Below, piece after piece: positions 34,309 to 42,275 of a DNA stretch of 64,000 nt. The DNA comes from Salimicrobium halophilum (GTDB lineage: Bacteria; Bacillota; Bacilli; Bacillales; Halobacillaceae): positions 310,001 to 374,000 of the forward strand of contig NZ_FNEV01000002.1 in the NCBI RefSeq assembly GCF_900100295.1, in the 5' to 3' direction. Every line of letters starts with the position of its first letter. Within the stretch, counting starts at the first letter, position 1. The notes beneath the pieces are model-generated. The model did no database searches, was not told where the DNA came from, and was given only the letters and a program-made list of their open reading frames with translations. The position numbers and the translations under genes were made by a program.

Positions 34309-35122
34309 GAACGAACAATTAGGGACGCTGCTCAGAAGTATGGAAAAAGTGGTCGTCGCTTTCTCAGGCGGGGTCGACAGCAGCTTTCTTCTGAAACGGG
34401 CACAAGATGAGCTCGGCTCTGACAACGTGCTTGCAGTAGTGGTCGCATCGGAGTTGTTCCGTCAGGAGGAGTTCGATGGTGCCGTCCGTCTCGCAGAAGA
34501 AATGGGCGTGCCGGTCCACCGCGTCAGTATGCGCGAACTCGAAGATGAGAACATCGTGAATAACACACCGGAGAGCTGGTATTACAGTAAGAAAATGCTG
34601 TATAAAGCATTGAACGAAACAGCGGAAACATTCGGATTCTCGTACGTCTTAGATGGAATGATCAAAGACGACGAAGATGACTTCCGCCCTGGTATGAGGG
34701 CACGTACGGAAGCCGGAGTGAGAAGTCCTATCCAGGAAGTCGGCATGTACAAACAGGAAATCCGTGAATTATCCAAAGCGCTGGACATTCCTGTCTGGGA
34801 TAAACCGGCATCCTGTTCCCTCGCTTCCCGGATCCCCTACGGCACGCCGATCGATCGTCAGAAGATCACCCAGGTCGACCAGGCAGAGCGTTTCATCCAA
34901 AGTCTCGGCTTCAAAATCGTACGCGTCCGTCACCACGGGGAACTCGCGCGTGTCGAAGTCCGTCCGGTCGAAATGTTGTCTCTGATGCAGAAGAAGGATC
35001 AGGTGCTCATGAAGCTTCGGTCGCTCGGGTTTTCCTATATTTCCATCGATCTTGACGGCTACCGCACAGGCAGCATGAACGAAGTGTTAGAAGACAAGAA
35101 GAATACGACGAGTGTCGGATAA
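34301..35122 (+). CDS. larE: LarE, ATP-dependent sulfur transferase for the nickel-pincer cofactor
   Basis: A 273-residue PP-loop enzyme that activates the pincer precursor by AMPylation and adds sulfur. The PP-loop is SGGVDSS (residues 22-28). Cys172 in KPASCSLASR sits where the sacrificial cysteine of L. plantarum LarE lies, and no extra cysteine cluster is near it, so this is the sacrificial-cysteine type. ATG 34301 has AGGAGG eight bases upstream. Last gene of the operon, before a terminator. Confidence 0.94.
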   Translation: MSKNEQLGTLLRSMEKVVVAFSGGVDSSFLLKRAQDELGSDNVLAVVVASELFRQEEFDGAVRLAEEMGVPVHRVSMRELEDENIVNNTPESWYYSKKMLYKALNETAETFGFSYVLDGMIKDDEDDFRPGMRARTEAGVRSPIQEVGMYKQEIRELSKALDIPVWDKPASCSLASRIPYGTPIDRQKITQVDQAERFIQSLGFKIVRVRHHGELARVEVRPVEMLSLMQKKDQVLMKLRSLGFSYISIDLDGYRTGSMNEVLEDKKNTTSVG

Positions 35123-35152
35123 TCAGGTCGGGTCTCCCGTCCTGATTTTTTT
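35121..35152 (+). terminator. Intrinsic terminator of the gnd-lar operon
   Basis: AATCAGG.CGGG-TCT-CCCG.CCTGATT stem followed by a T run, overlapping the larE stop. Confidence 0.9.
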
Positions 35153-35242
35153 CGTCTGTCTGTGTTAGAATAAACGGAATAGAAGAAATTCTTGGCGAAA
35201 AGCCTTTAGCAATTTTTCGAACAAAAAAAGGAGGGGAGCGTC

Positions 35243-35482
35243 GTGGCTTTTGTCATCACGAGTCCATGCATGAGCGAGAAATCCGGAGAGTGTGTGGATG
35301 TATGTCCGGTGGATTGCATCGAAGAAGGGGAAGATCAGTTTTACATAAATCCGAATACGTGCATCGACTGCGGAATGTGTGTCATGCAGTGTCCGGTGGC
35401 GGCGATCGTGGAAGAATTCGATCTCACCCCCGGAGACGAAGAGTATTTGAAGAAAGCGGAACAATTTTTTGAGAACAGGTAG
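35243..35482 (+). CDS. Dicluster ferredoxin
   Basis: A 79-residue ferredoxin. The first cysteine group is C-x7-C-x3-CPVDC, the arrangement of seven-iron or dicluster ferredoxins, and the second is CIDCGMCVMQCP, a classical 4Fe-4S set. It is a small cytoplasmic electron carrier; partners are unknown. The start is GTG 35243 after AAGGAGGGG. The gap to the aminotransferase gene is 12 bases, so they may share a transcript, but a functional link is not obvious. Confidence 0.9.
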   Translation: MAFVITSPCMSEKSGECVDVCPVDCIEEGEDQFYINPNTCIDCGMCVMQCPVAAIVEEFDLTPGDEEYLKKAEQFFENR

Positions 35483-35494
35483 GAGGAGATAGCT

Positions 35495-36556
35495 ATGTCC
35501 ATCAGAATCGAAAAGGCAGAAAGCTTAAAACAGAAACCGGAATCGAAAAAGATCCCGTTCGGACAGGTGTTTACAGATCATATGTTTGTAATGGACTACG
35601 AAGAAGGGCAAGGATGGTATGATCCTCGCATCGTTCCTTATGCACCGATCACCCTCGATCCGGCGGCAATGATCTTCCACTACGGACAAACAGTTTTTGA
35701 AGGGTTGAAAGCGTACCGCACGAAAGATGGGGGAACGCTTCTGTTCCGCCCGGATAAAAACATGCAGCGCCTGAATAAATCGAACCGCAGGATGAGTATC
35801 CCTGAAATCGATGAAGAGGAAGTGCTCGGTTATATCAAGCAGCTCGTGGAGATTGAGAAAGACTGGGTGCCGGAGTTTGAAGGGACCTCTCTGTACATTC
35901 GTCCATTCATTATTTCGACAGAACCGAATCTGGCAGTAGCACCTTCGAAAACGTACAAACTGATGGTCATTCTTTCCCCGGTAGGTCCTTATTTTGCCGG
36001 AGGCATGAAGCCTGTACGGATCAAAGTAGAAGATGAATTCACGCGCGCGGTGAAAGGCGGAACCGGTGCTGCGAAGACGGCCGGGAACTATTCCGCGGCC
36101 TACCGCGCCCAGGCGAACGCGAAGCAGGAAGGTCATGCCGATGTCCTTTGGCTCGATGGTGTAGAAAAGCGTTACATCGAAGAAGTCGGAAGCATGAACA
36201 TCTTTTTCAAAATCGACGGGAAAGTGGTCACTCCGGCCCTCAGCGGGAGTATACTGGAAGGGGTGACGCGTATGTCGGTCCTCGAGCTTCTGAAGGATTG
36301 GGACATTCCGGTGGAAGAGAGAAAGATCTCCGTAGCGGAATTGTATCAGTACTACGAAGAAGGGAAGCTTGAAGAAGCATTCGGAGCAGGAACGGCTGCT
36401 GTCATTTCTCCGGTGGGACGCCTTGACTGGCTGGGGAATACGATGACCATCAATGATGAAGAAGTCGGACCGCTCGCGAAACGTTTGTACGATGAAATAA
36501 CGGGAATTCAATTAGGAGAGAGAGAAGATACTAAGGGATGGAGTGTGAACGTGTAA
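35495..36556 (+). CDS. ilvE: Branched-chain amino acid aminotransferase (YwaA/YbgE type)
   Basis: A 353-residue PLP aminotransferase, fold type IV, acting on leucine, isoleucine and valine with 2-oxoglutarate. It belongs to the longer Bacillus/eukaryote-like BCAT group: FGQVFTDHMFVMDYEEGQGW, HYGQTVFEGLKAYR, FIRPF-type substrate loop YIRPFIISTEP, the PLP lysine region AAKTAGNYSAAYRAQ and EVGSMNIFF. A second aminotransferase of a different subgroup lies at 50594 with the synthetic genes. This copy may therefore serve degradation or methionine salvage. Confidence 0.93.
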   Translation: MSIRIEKAESLKQKPESKKIPFGQVFTDHMFVMDYEEGQGWYDPRIVPYAPITLDPAAMIFHYGQTVFEGLKAYRTKDGGTLLFRPDKNMQRLNKSNRRMSIPEIDEEEVLGYIKQLVEIEKDWVPEFEGTSLYIRPFIISTEPNLAVAPSKTYKLMVILSPVGPYFAGGMKPVRIKVEDEFTRAVKGGTGAAKTAGNYSAAYRAQANAKQEGHADVLWLDGVEKRYIEEVGSMNIFFKIDGKVVTPALSGSILEGVTRMSVLELLKDWDIPVEERKISVAELYQYYEEGKLEEAFGAGTAAVISPVGRLDWLGNTMTINDEEVGPLAKRLYDEITGIQLGEREDTKGWSVNV

Positions 36557-36584
36557 TCACTTCTCATTCAGAAAGGGGAGTCCC

Positions 36585-36908
36585 ATGCCTACGAACGATG
36601 AACGACTGTTTGCGATGCTCATTTATTTGATCAGTCTGTTTTTCCCCGTCCTCGGTCCATTGATCATCTGGCTGATCAAGCGGGAAGAATCTCCATTCGT
36701 CGATTACCACGGCAAAGAGTACCTGAATTTCTTCCTGTCGTATACGATCTATACAATCATCAGCGGTATTCTCGTACTGTTGTTGGTGGGGATTATTCTG
36801 CTGATTGTTGTCGGTATCGCCGCTTTCATTTTTACGATTATTGCTATGGTGAAAGCTTATGGTGGAGAAGAGTATCGTTTTCCATTAGTGATCCATTTCA
36901 TAAAATAA
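36585..36908 (+). CDS. DUF4870 membrane protein
   Basis: A 107-residue protein with three hydrophobic segments (about 9-27, 46-66 and 68-88), the DUF4870 (Tic20-like) pattern: ERLFAMLIYLISLFFPVLGPLIIWLIKREESPFVDYHGKEYLNF. AAAGGGGAG lies seven bases before the ATG. Small inner-membrane protein of unknown function, followed by a terminator. Confidence 0.88.
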   Translation: MPTNDERLFAMLIYLISLFFPVLGPLIIWLIKREESPFVDYHGKEYLNFFLSYTIYTIISGILVLLLVGIILLIVVGIAAFIFTIIAMVKAYGGEEYRFPLVIHFIK

Positions 36909-36913
36909 GTTAG

Positions 36914-36945
36914 TAAACCCGGAGTTCATCTCCGGGATTTTTTTG
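36914..36945 (+). terminator. Intrinsic terminator
   Basis: CCCGGAG-TTCAT-CTCCGGG stem followed by ATTTTTTT. Confidence 0.9.
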
Positions 36946-36978
36946 TGCAATTTCCTGTGTTGTCCCTAGTTTCAGGAG

Positions 36979-37139
36979 ATTTGCGGTACGTTCACGATTT
37001 GAAAAGGAAGCTTGAGTGGTTCGTTTCTATTGCATGGAACCGTTCGTGAATGGTTTAGCCTGATGAGCGATTTGTAACTATTTTTGCGGTACATTCGTGT
37101 GTTGGTGGATTCACTCAACGGTTCGTTTCCGCTGTGGGA
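36979..37139. repeat. GGTTCG/TTTGCGGTAC intergenic repeat, copy B (tandem)
   Basis: TTTGCGGTAC is found at 36981 and 37084, about 102 bases apart, each followed by a GTGGTTCGTTT or ACGGTTCGTTT block and a GGAACCGTTCG or GGGACCAATTC block. The first unit can fold by GGTTC pairing with GAACC. It is related to copy A at 12846-12966. Confidence 0.65.
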
Positions 37140-37159
37140 CCAATTCATCTGGAGAAAAA

Positions 37160-37377
37160 AAGGTGTCTCCACTTTTCTTTTAAGGGCTAGCTGCAAAGGC
37201 CAGAAACTCCTTAATACTGAAGTTTCTAATCGGGCCTTCTCCACTTTTCATGTCTAGTTGTAACACCTAGCCCTTAGCGACATAAGTGAAAACCAACCAT
37301 AAAGAAGAAATACGTTTCTTTAGGTTGATTTTCACTTATGCGAGAAGGGCTGAGCAAGGTGTCTCCACTTTTTTTTA
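37160..37377. repeat. Hairpin-element array B (diverged units)
   Basis: Unit 1 (37186-37245) lacks the long stem: CTAGCTGC, AAGGCC, CAGAAACT..AGTTTCTAATCGG, GGCCTT, CTCCACTTTT. Unit 2 (37253-37377): TCTAGTTGT, ACACC, CATAAGTGAAAACCAACC paired with GGTTGATTTTCACTTATG, GGTGT, CTCCACTTTT. Arm pairs AAGGCC/GGCCTT and ACACC/GGTGT differ from each other and from other arrays, yet both pair perfectly. No gene lies in 36909-37452. Confidence 0.75.
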
Positions 37378-37388
37378 AGGGTTTTCCC

Positions 37389-37402
37389 TGATAGCGTTTT
37401 CA
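37389..37402. promoter_or_regulatory. CcpA cre site before an SDR gene
   Basis: TGATAGCGTTTTCA fits TGWNANCGNTNWCA at every defined position. A TATAAT box follows at 37415-37420, so CcpA bound here would overlap the -35 region. Confidence 0.6.
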
Positions 37403-37452
37403 TGAAATCGAGATTATAATAAAGGGTGTACGATACTTAAGGAGGGATTTGG

Positions 37453-38187
37453 ATGCGTTTGAAGGACAAGGTAGCTGTCGTGACAGGTGGAAGCAGCGGA
37501 ATCGGGGAACATACGGTTCGGCTTTTCGTAGAAGAAGGCGCAAAAGTCGTGATCTCTGACGTCAATGATGAAAAGGGGCAGGCTCTGGCTAAGGAACTCG
37601 GCGATGCGACGGTATATCAGCATGCGGATGTAGCAAAAGAAGAGGATGTCGAAAAGCTGATCCAAAAAGCGGTCGATCAATTCGGGAAACTTGATATTCT
37701 ATTCAGTAACGCAGGGATTGGATCCCTTTCTCCTACGCATGAGCTTTCTGCTGAAGACTGGAAGCAGGTGCTTTCGATCAACCTGGACGGAGTTTTTTAC
37801 GGGGCGAAACACGCGGTGAAAGCGATGAAAGAAAGCGGAGGAGGCAGTATCATCAATACCGCTTCCATTCTTGGACATGTCGGACAGGCGCAGACAAGTC
37901 CTTATTCCGCTTCCAAAGGTGCGGTCGTGAACCTGACGAGAACCCTTGGAATCGAATATGCTCAGGAACATATCCGGGTGAACGCTGTATGTCCTGGTTA
38001 TATCGAAACCCCGCTTCTTGAACAGCTGGATGATGAGATGAAACAGCACCTGATCAGCCTGCATCCGATCGGTCGTCTTGGTCGTTCAGAGGAGGTGGCG
38101 AAAGCAGTGCTTTTCCTTGCGTCGGATGATGCGAGCTTCGTCACGGGTACAAGCCTTCTCGTTGATGGTGGATATACCGCCCGATAA
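37453..38187 (+). CDS. Short-chain dehydrogenase/reductase
   Basis: A 244-residue classical SDR. The cofactor motif is TGGSSGIG (about 12-19), NAGIG follows strand 4, catalytic Ser is in INTASILG, and the YSASKGA motif carries Tyr and Lys. The C-terminus LVDGGYTAR is typical. Asp after strand 2 (VISDVNDEKG) suggests NAD rather than NADP. It resembles glucose 1-dehydrogenase and cyclohexanol dehydrogenase types; the substrate is not determinable. AAGGAGGG precedes the ATG, and a cre site lies in its promoter. Confidence 0.88.
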   Translation: MRLKDKVAVVTGGSSGIGEHTVRLFVEEGAKVVISDVNDEKGQALAKELGDATVYQHADVAKEEDVEKLIQKAVDQFGKLDILFSNAGIGSLSPTHELSAEDWKQVLSINLDGVFYGAKHAVKAMKESGGGSIINTASILGHVGQAQTSPYSASKGAVVNLTRTLGIEYAQEHIRVNAVCPGYIETPLLEQLDDEMKQHLISLHPIGRLGRSEEVAKAVLFLASDDASFVTGTSLLVDGGYTAR

Positions 38188-38189
38188 AT

Positions 38190-38222
38190 AAAGACGCTCC
38201 GGTACGGACCGGGGCGTCATTT
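38190..38222. terminator. Bidirectional terminator
   Basis: GACGC.CCGG...CCGG.GCGTC stem between the SDR gene and the convergent small membrane gene; T-rich on both sides. Confidence 0.75.
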
Positions 38223-38399
38223 CTGTTTAAGCAGCTGCTTCGTCTTTTGGATGTAGGCGATAGCCAAGTAGCCGAGGCTGAGAACGAGCAGAATGCTGAT
38301 CGCGAGCCACATAAAGTTAAGTACTTGCGGGACGAATGTTGCAATGAGACCGAAAAGGATGGCCGCAATCATAAAAGCCGTAACGAATCGAATCACCAT
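38217..38399 (-). CDS. Small membrane protein
   Basis: A 60-residue protein with two hydrophobic segments (about 4-22 and 29-48) and a basic tail (QKTKQLLKQK). AGGGGGAG lies seven bases before the ATG. The gene follows the 151-residue gene by 12 bases on the same strand, so the two are probably co-transcribed. I do not recognise the family. Confidence 0.7.
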   Translation of the reverse strand: MVIRFVTAFMIAAILFGLIATFVPQVLNFMWLAISILLVLSLGYLAIAYIQKTKQLLKQK

Positions 38400-38411
38400 A
38401 CCGGACTCCCC

Positions 38412-38867
38412 CTAAATTCGTTTGAATCCTTCCTGCTCCAAAAAGTCGCTCGCTTCGTCATAGGTACGGAACGAGCCCTCAAGACGGTCGCCTCCGTAGA
38501 CGTTGAATCCGTCATCTTCTTTCATGAGAACGAGCAGCTCTTCGCCGTCGTTTTCCCATTCTTCGAGGAGCGGATCTCGCTCAGCATCGGTCATGGATAA
38601 AGAATCGATTGCGTCCTGTACAATTTCCTTCAGTTCCTCTTCAGAGAAATCACGGATATTGACCATACCGCGGTCATCCGTTTCCACATCTCCGATCATG
38701 CCGGCGTATACATAGCCGTTTCCGTTCGGATGCAGGTGATAGACGACATTCTTCTTATCATATAAACTCTCTTCATAGTGATAGTTGACTCGTCCGAGAG
38801 ATATTTCTTTCTTCTCGAGTTCTGTGAACGTATCGAGAATGTTCTGTTTTTCTTCAAAGGATAGCAT
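38412..38867 (-). CDS. Conserved hypothetical soluble protein
   Basis: A 151-residue acidic soluble protein without signal or membrane segment. It begins with a helical part (FEEKQNILDTFTELEKKEISLGRVNYHYEES), then a beta-rich middle (VVYHLHPNGNGYVYAGMI) and an acidic helical end (MTDAERDPLLEEWENDGEELLVLMKEDDGF). GGAGGGA lies before the ATG. I do not recognise a named family; the strong acidity fits a halophile's cytosol. Confidence 0.7.
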   Translation of the reverse strand: MLSFEEKQNILDTFTELEKKEISLGRVNYHYEESLYDKKNVVYHLHPNGNGYVYAGMIGDVETDDRGMVNIRDFSEEELKEIVQDAIDSLSMTDAERDPLLEEWENDGEELLVLMKEDDGFNVYGGDRLEGSFRTYDEASDFLEQEGFKRI

Positions 38868-38915
38868 ATAATCCCTCCATTCCGTACGAATTATAGCACA
38901 AATATGAGTGATTAA

Positions 38916-39959
38916 CTACGGGGTGAAGCGGAAGAACACATCGTCCTCCTCCTCAGGATTGCCGCGCCCGTCACGGTTACTGGTAATTCCGTGCCCGTAC
39001 CCCTCTGTGAAGAGGATATCACGGATGCGTCCATATTCCTCAGAAAGAACGTTGATCTCGAGGGACTCTGGTTCCACTTCAAGAAGTCGCTCTCCTCTGA
39101 GAGCCGCGACGTATAACTTGCCTTCAAAAGCATCTATTCCGGAAGGAGCCCACGTATCGTTGCCGGTATGATAAAAAGGAGTTACCATCCCTTCCGCCTG
39201 TTCGTCTCCTTCGATGACGGGCCAGCCGTAGTTTTTACCGGGTTCGATGATATTGATTTCGTCTTTCGCACTCTCCCCGTGTTCAGTACTGTACATCGTA
39301 CCGTCTTCGGTCCACGTGATGCCCTGCGGGTTGCGATGGCCATACGAGTAGACATACGACTCTTCAAACGGATTATCCTCAGGGACGCTACCATCGATAT
39401 TCATACGAAGAATCTTTCCGGCGAGGCTTTCTTTATCCTGGGCACATTCCGGATCAGCTGCATCTCCGGTAGTGATGAAAAGATGGCCTTCCGGACCCTG
39501 CTCCAGTCTCCCCCCGTTATGGATCCGTGCCCCTGGAATTTCATCGATGATGACTTCCGACTCCGTCCAGGTATCATCCGTTTTGGTTATTTTCGAAACA
39601 CGGTTCCGCGGTCCATCCCCCGCATTGTAGGAATAATAAATATACCCTTGATCAGCATCGAGGAGAGAGAAACCTAATAGCCCTGCTTCTCCGCGAGTAT
39701 AGAGGGGAGCGGAAAGCTCGAGGGTCTGTTCTGTGATCTCGCCTGCATCACTGACAAGGAACAGTTTTCCCGCCCGTTCCGTTATATAGAAATCGTCTCC
39801 GGATGCTGCGATGGACCAGGGCGTATTGAAATTCGTCGCAAGTATGCCCTGTTCCAGAGGTTCAGCATTTTCCTTTTCCGCGGTGGAAGAAGTGGGTTCC
39901 TGTTCACCCGAACTGCAAGCGGCTATGAATATAAATAGAAAGAAAATGATGGATCTCAT
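38916..39959 (-). CDS. Sugar dehydrogenase-like beta-propeller lipoprotein (GSDH/YliI family)
   Basis: A 347-residue lipoprotein: signal peptide with lipobox AAC, low-complexity linker, then a glucose/sorbosone dehydrogenase-type propeller. Family blocks are LATNFNTPWSIAASGDDFYITERAGKLFLV, RGEAGLLGFSLL, YIYYSYNAG, RIHNGGRLEQGPEGHLFITTGDA, SYGHRNPQGITWTEDGTMYSTEHGE and GYGHGITSNRDGRG. PQQ-dependent aldose oxidation is known for some members; many Firmicute members lack a PQQ pathway nearby, as here. ATG 39959 (MRSIIFF) has AAAGGAGA five bases upstream; the frame extends six codons farther. Confidence 0.87.
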   Translation of the reverse strand: MRSIIFFLFIFIAACSSGEQEPTSSTAEKENAEPLEQGILATNFNTPWSIAASGDDFYITERAGKLFLVSDAGEITEQTLELSAPLYTRGEAGLLGFSLLDADQGYIYYSYNAGDGPRNRVSKITKTDDTWTESEVIIDEIPGARIHNGGRLEQGPEGHLFITTGDAADPECAQDKESLAGKILRMNIDGSVPEDNPFEESYVYSYGHRNPQGITWTEDGTMYSTEHGESAKDEINIIEPGKNYGWPVIEGDEQAEGMVTPFYHTGNDTWAPSGIDAFEGKLYVAALRGERLLEVEPESLEINVLSEEYGRIRDILFTEGYGHGITSNRDGRGNPEEEDDVFFRFTP

Positions 39960-40002
39960 GGCGCTCTCCTTTTTCACGTAACATAGCAGATATTATCTGT
40001 AA

Positions 40003-40016
40003 TGTAAACGATTTCG
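40003..40016. promoter_or_regulatory. Possible cre site
   Basis: TGTAAACGATTTCG matches the cre consensus except the last base. It lies between the divergent sugar dehydrogenase-like gene and the FUSC-like gene. Confidence 0.35.
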
Positions 40017-40102
40017 CCCGACTGTGAACCGATTCGGTTGCTGAACACTCTCATAATGCGTATCATGTAAAAGGATATCTAACAGAAAGGAGGGAGGAAT
40101 CT

Positions 40103-42256
40103 ATGATGTACTGGTGGGAACGTATGATGGCGACGGACCCTGGTCGGAAACGTTTTCGACAGGCGGGAAAGGCTAGCTTGAGCCTCATGACTTCCGTGTT
40201 CGCGACGATGCTCATTCTTACTTTCGTTGGAAAAGAACCGCTGCTACCTTCGATACTAGCAGGAATGGTCGGGATGATGGGCATTATGGTAGTGATGGAT
40301 GATACGGAAAAAGAGAAGAAACAGACGACCCTTCTCCTTCCACTATCGGCGGCTTCCGGTATTACATTCGGTTCCCTGCTTGCGGAGAACGTGTTTCTTG
40401 TAAGTGGGCTTATGATTCTCGTAACGGCCAGCGCGTTTTATTTTTCAAGATATGGCACCCGCTATTTCTCCCTCGGCATGATCGGTTTTCTTACTACGTA
40501 TCTGGCATCCTTTCTCGGGTTGCCGGTTCAGGAATTCCTCTGGTTTTACATGGCTATCTTCATAGGAATGATCAGTGCGTATTCCTATAATTTTCTTCTT
40601 TTCAAAGATTCGGCTCGTATGCTGAACCACAGCATGCGCTCTTTCCATCGTCAGGCGAATTTGACTTTCGACCTGCTGGAGGAAGTAATACGGGATGAGA
40701 ACCTTCTCGAGGAGAAGAAAGCGATCCTCGATCAAAACTCCAGGAAACTCCGGGAGTACGCGAGCAGTGTCGCGACAGATGTGAAGGCACAGGAGATCCA
40801 GGAGCTGTGGCCGGGGCTGTCGACGGCGCAGGTACGGCTGTATCTTTTCGATGCGGCGATGCTAGTCACCACCTTGTCGGACAGCCTGCAGCGGCTCAAG
40901 GAAGATCGTGCTTTTGAAAATGGACGGATCCGGAGGCTGTTGATCGATGTGCTGGACCATCTTCGGAAAGCGGAAGTGTTGAAGCATTCCTACGACGCTT
41001 ATGACCTTGAGAAAGCGAACGACACCCTCGAAGAATTGCGCGGGGTCATTGATGATCTGTTTCATAGTCAGGTAGACAGGCCGGGAGGATGGCTCTATCT
41101 CCTGCGTCGTATAGAAGCGATCGCCGGCCACGTGACCGAAGGCGCCATGGAGATCCGGCAGTCGATGTACAGGGATCGACATATAGAGGATCAGGAAGAA
41201 GAGGAAGAAGCTGAAGAGGTAGAAGAAGGGATGAAACCTTCTACGAAAAAAGCGATCCAGGCTTTGATCGCAGGGTCGATCGCAATTGTCGTAGGCCATT
41301 GGATTTCCCCGATCCAGCCATACTGGGTGATACTGACGACGTTCATCGTCCAGATCGGTACGGATACAGTAGGCCGGACGTACCTGAAAGGGCTGGAAAG
41401 ATCGATAGGTACGGTGATCGGAGCGATTTTCGGATTCGGGTTGGCTACCGCCGTATCAGGATACGCCATTCTTGAACTGATTCTTATCTTTTTCGTCATT
41501 TTCTGTGCGTTCTATATGCTCAGCGTGTCCTATACGATCATGAGTGTATTCATTACGATGCTGATCGCTTTCATGTATGACCTCATTCTCGGGGGAATTA
41601 CGTATGAACTGCTGGCAGCACGGGTCATTGATACGATTGCCGGTGCGATCATCGCTCTTACTGTCGTGTCCTTCATTTATCCGACAAAAACGATGAACAA
41701 AGTGACGACTACGTTCGAAGAATACCTCGAAGAACTCGAATCCTATGTGACGGATTACCTGAAAGGGTTCCGCGGCAAAGGAGTCAAAGACCTGGCGGAG
41801 AATGCCTTCGACCTTGATGAAAAGCTTCAGCTTATGGAAGACGAGGCTAAACCGGTGCTTCAGGGGCCGGGCATCCGTAAGTATTCAGGCTTGCCACGAT
41901 GGATGACGATTTTTACGGCTATCAATTATTATGCGAAGCAGCTCGTCGCCTCCTCGTATCAGAAAGAATTCTCCTATGATGATACGGTGAGGGTAGAGCT
42001 CGAGCGAACGGAAGAAAAAATAGCACAGAATCTCCGTATTCTGCGTGAAAGTATGAAAGAGAAGAAAAAAGCTGGTGCGCTGCACGATCTGAAAAGAGAA
42101 CGGGATATTATCGAGACACATGCGCCTGCGTCATCCGAGGCGAGAGGAGATCTAATTCATCATCTTCATTATGTGTGGAAGATCAATCAGTCTCTTCTCG
42201 TTCTGGGGGCCAGGCTTCATCTGGACGAAAAAGAATCCCGAGACGACGTTTTGTAG
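40103..42256 (+). CDS. FUSC-family (aromatic acid exporter-like) membrane protein
   Basis: A 717-residue inner-membrane protein with the duplicated layout of the FUSC family. One block of about six membrane segments (residues 22-165) is followed by a cytoplasmic helical region (about 170-385) with a glutamate-rich stretch. A second membrane block (about 388-540) containing IQPYWVILTTFIVQIGTDTVGRTYLKGLERSIGTVIGA, the FUSC signature, comes next, then a helical C-terminal domain. Relatives YccS and AaeB export aromatic acids; the substrate here is unknown. AGGAGGGAGG precedes the tandem ATGs. Confidence 0.88.
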   Translation: MMYWWERMMATDPGRKRFRQAGKASLSLMTSVFATMLILTFVGKEPLLPSILAGMVGMMGIMVVMDDTEKEKKQTTLLLPLSAASGITFGSLLAENVFLVSGLMILVTASAFYFSRYGTRYFSLGMIGFLTTYLASFLGLPVQEFLWFYMAIFIGMISAYSYNFLLFKDSARMLNHSMRSFHRQANLTFDLLEEVIRDENLLEEKKAILDQNSRKLREYASSVATDVKAQEIQELWPGLSTAQVRLYLFDAAMLVTTLSDSLQRLKEDRAFENGRIRRLLIDVLDHLRKAEVLKHSYDAYDLEKANDTLEELRGVIDDLFHSQVDRPGGWLYLLRRIEAIAGHVTEGAMEIRQSMYRDRHIEDQEEEEEAEEVEEGMKPSTKKAIQALIAGSIAIVVGHWISPIQPYWVILTTFIVQIGTDTVGRTYLKGLERSIGTVIGAIFGFGLATAVSGYAILELILIFFVIFCAFYMLSVSYTIMSVFITMLIAFMYDLILGGITYELLAARVIDTIAGAIIALTVVSFIYPTKTMNKVTTTFEEYLEELESYVTDYLKGFRGKGVKDLAENAFDLDEKLQLMEDEAKPVLQGPGIRKYSGLPRWMTIFTAINYYAKQLVASSYQKEFSYDDTVRVELERTEEKIAQNLRILRESMKEKKKAGALHDLKRERDIIETHAPASSEARGDLIHHLHYVWKINQSLLVLGARLHLDEKESRDDVL

Positions 42257-42275
42257 TCGTTTCGGGATTCTTTTT
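42234..42275 (+). terminator. Intrinsic terminator
   Basis: ATCCCGAGACGAC and GTCGTTTCGGGAT form a long stem (one wobble) followed by TCTTTTTG, overlapping the stop of the FUSC-like gene. Confidence 0.85.
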
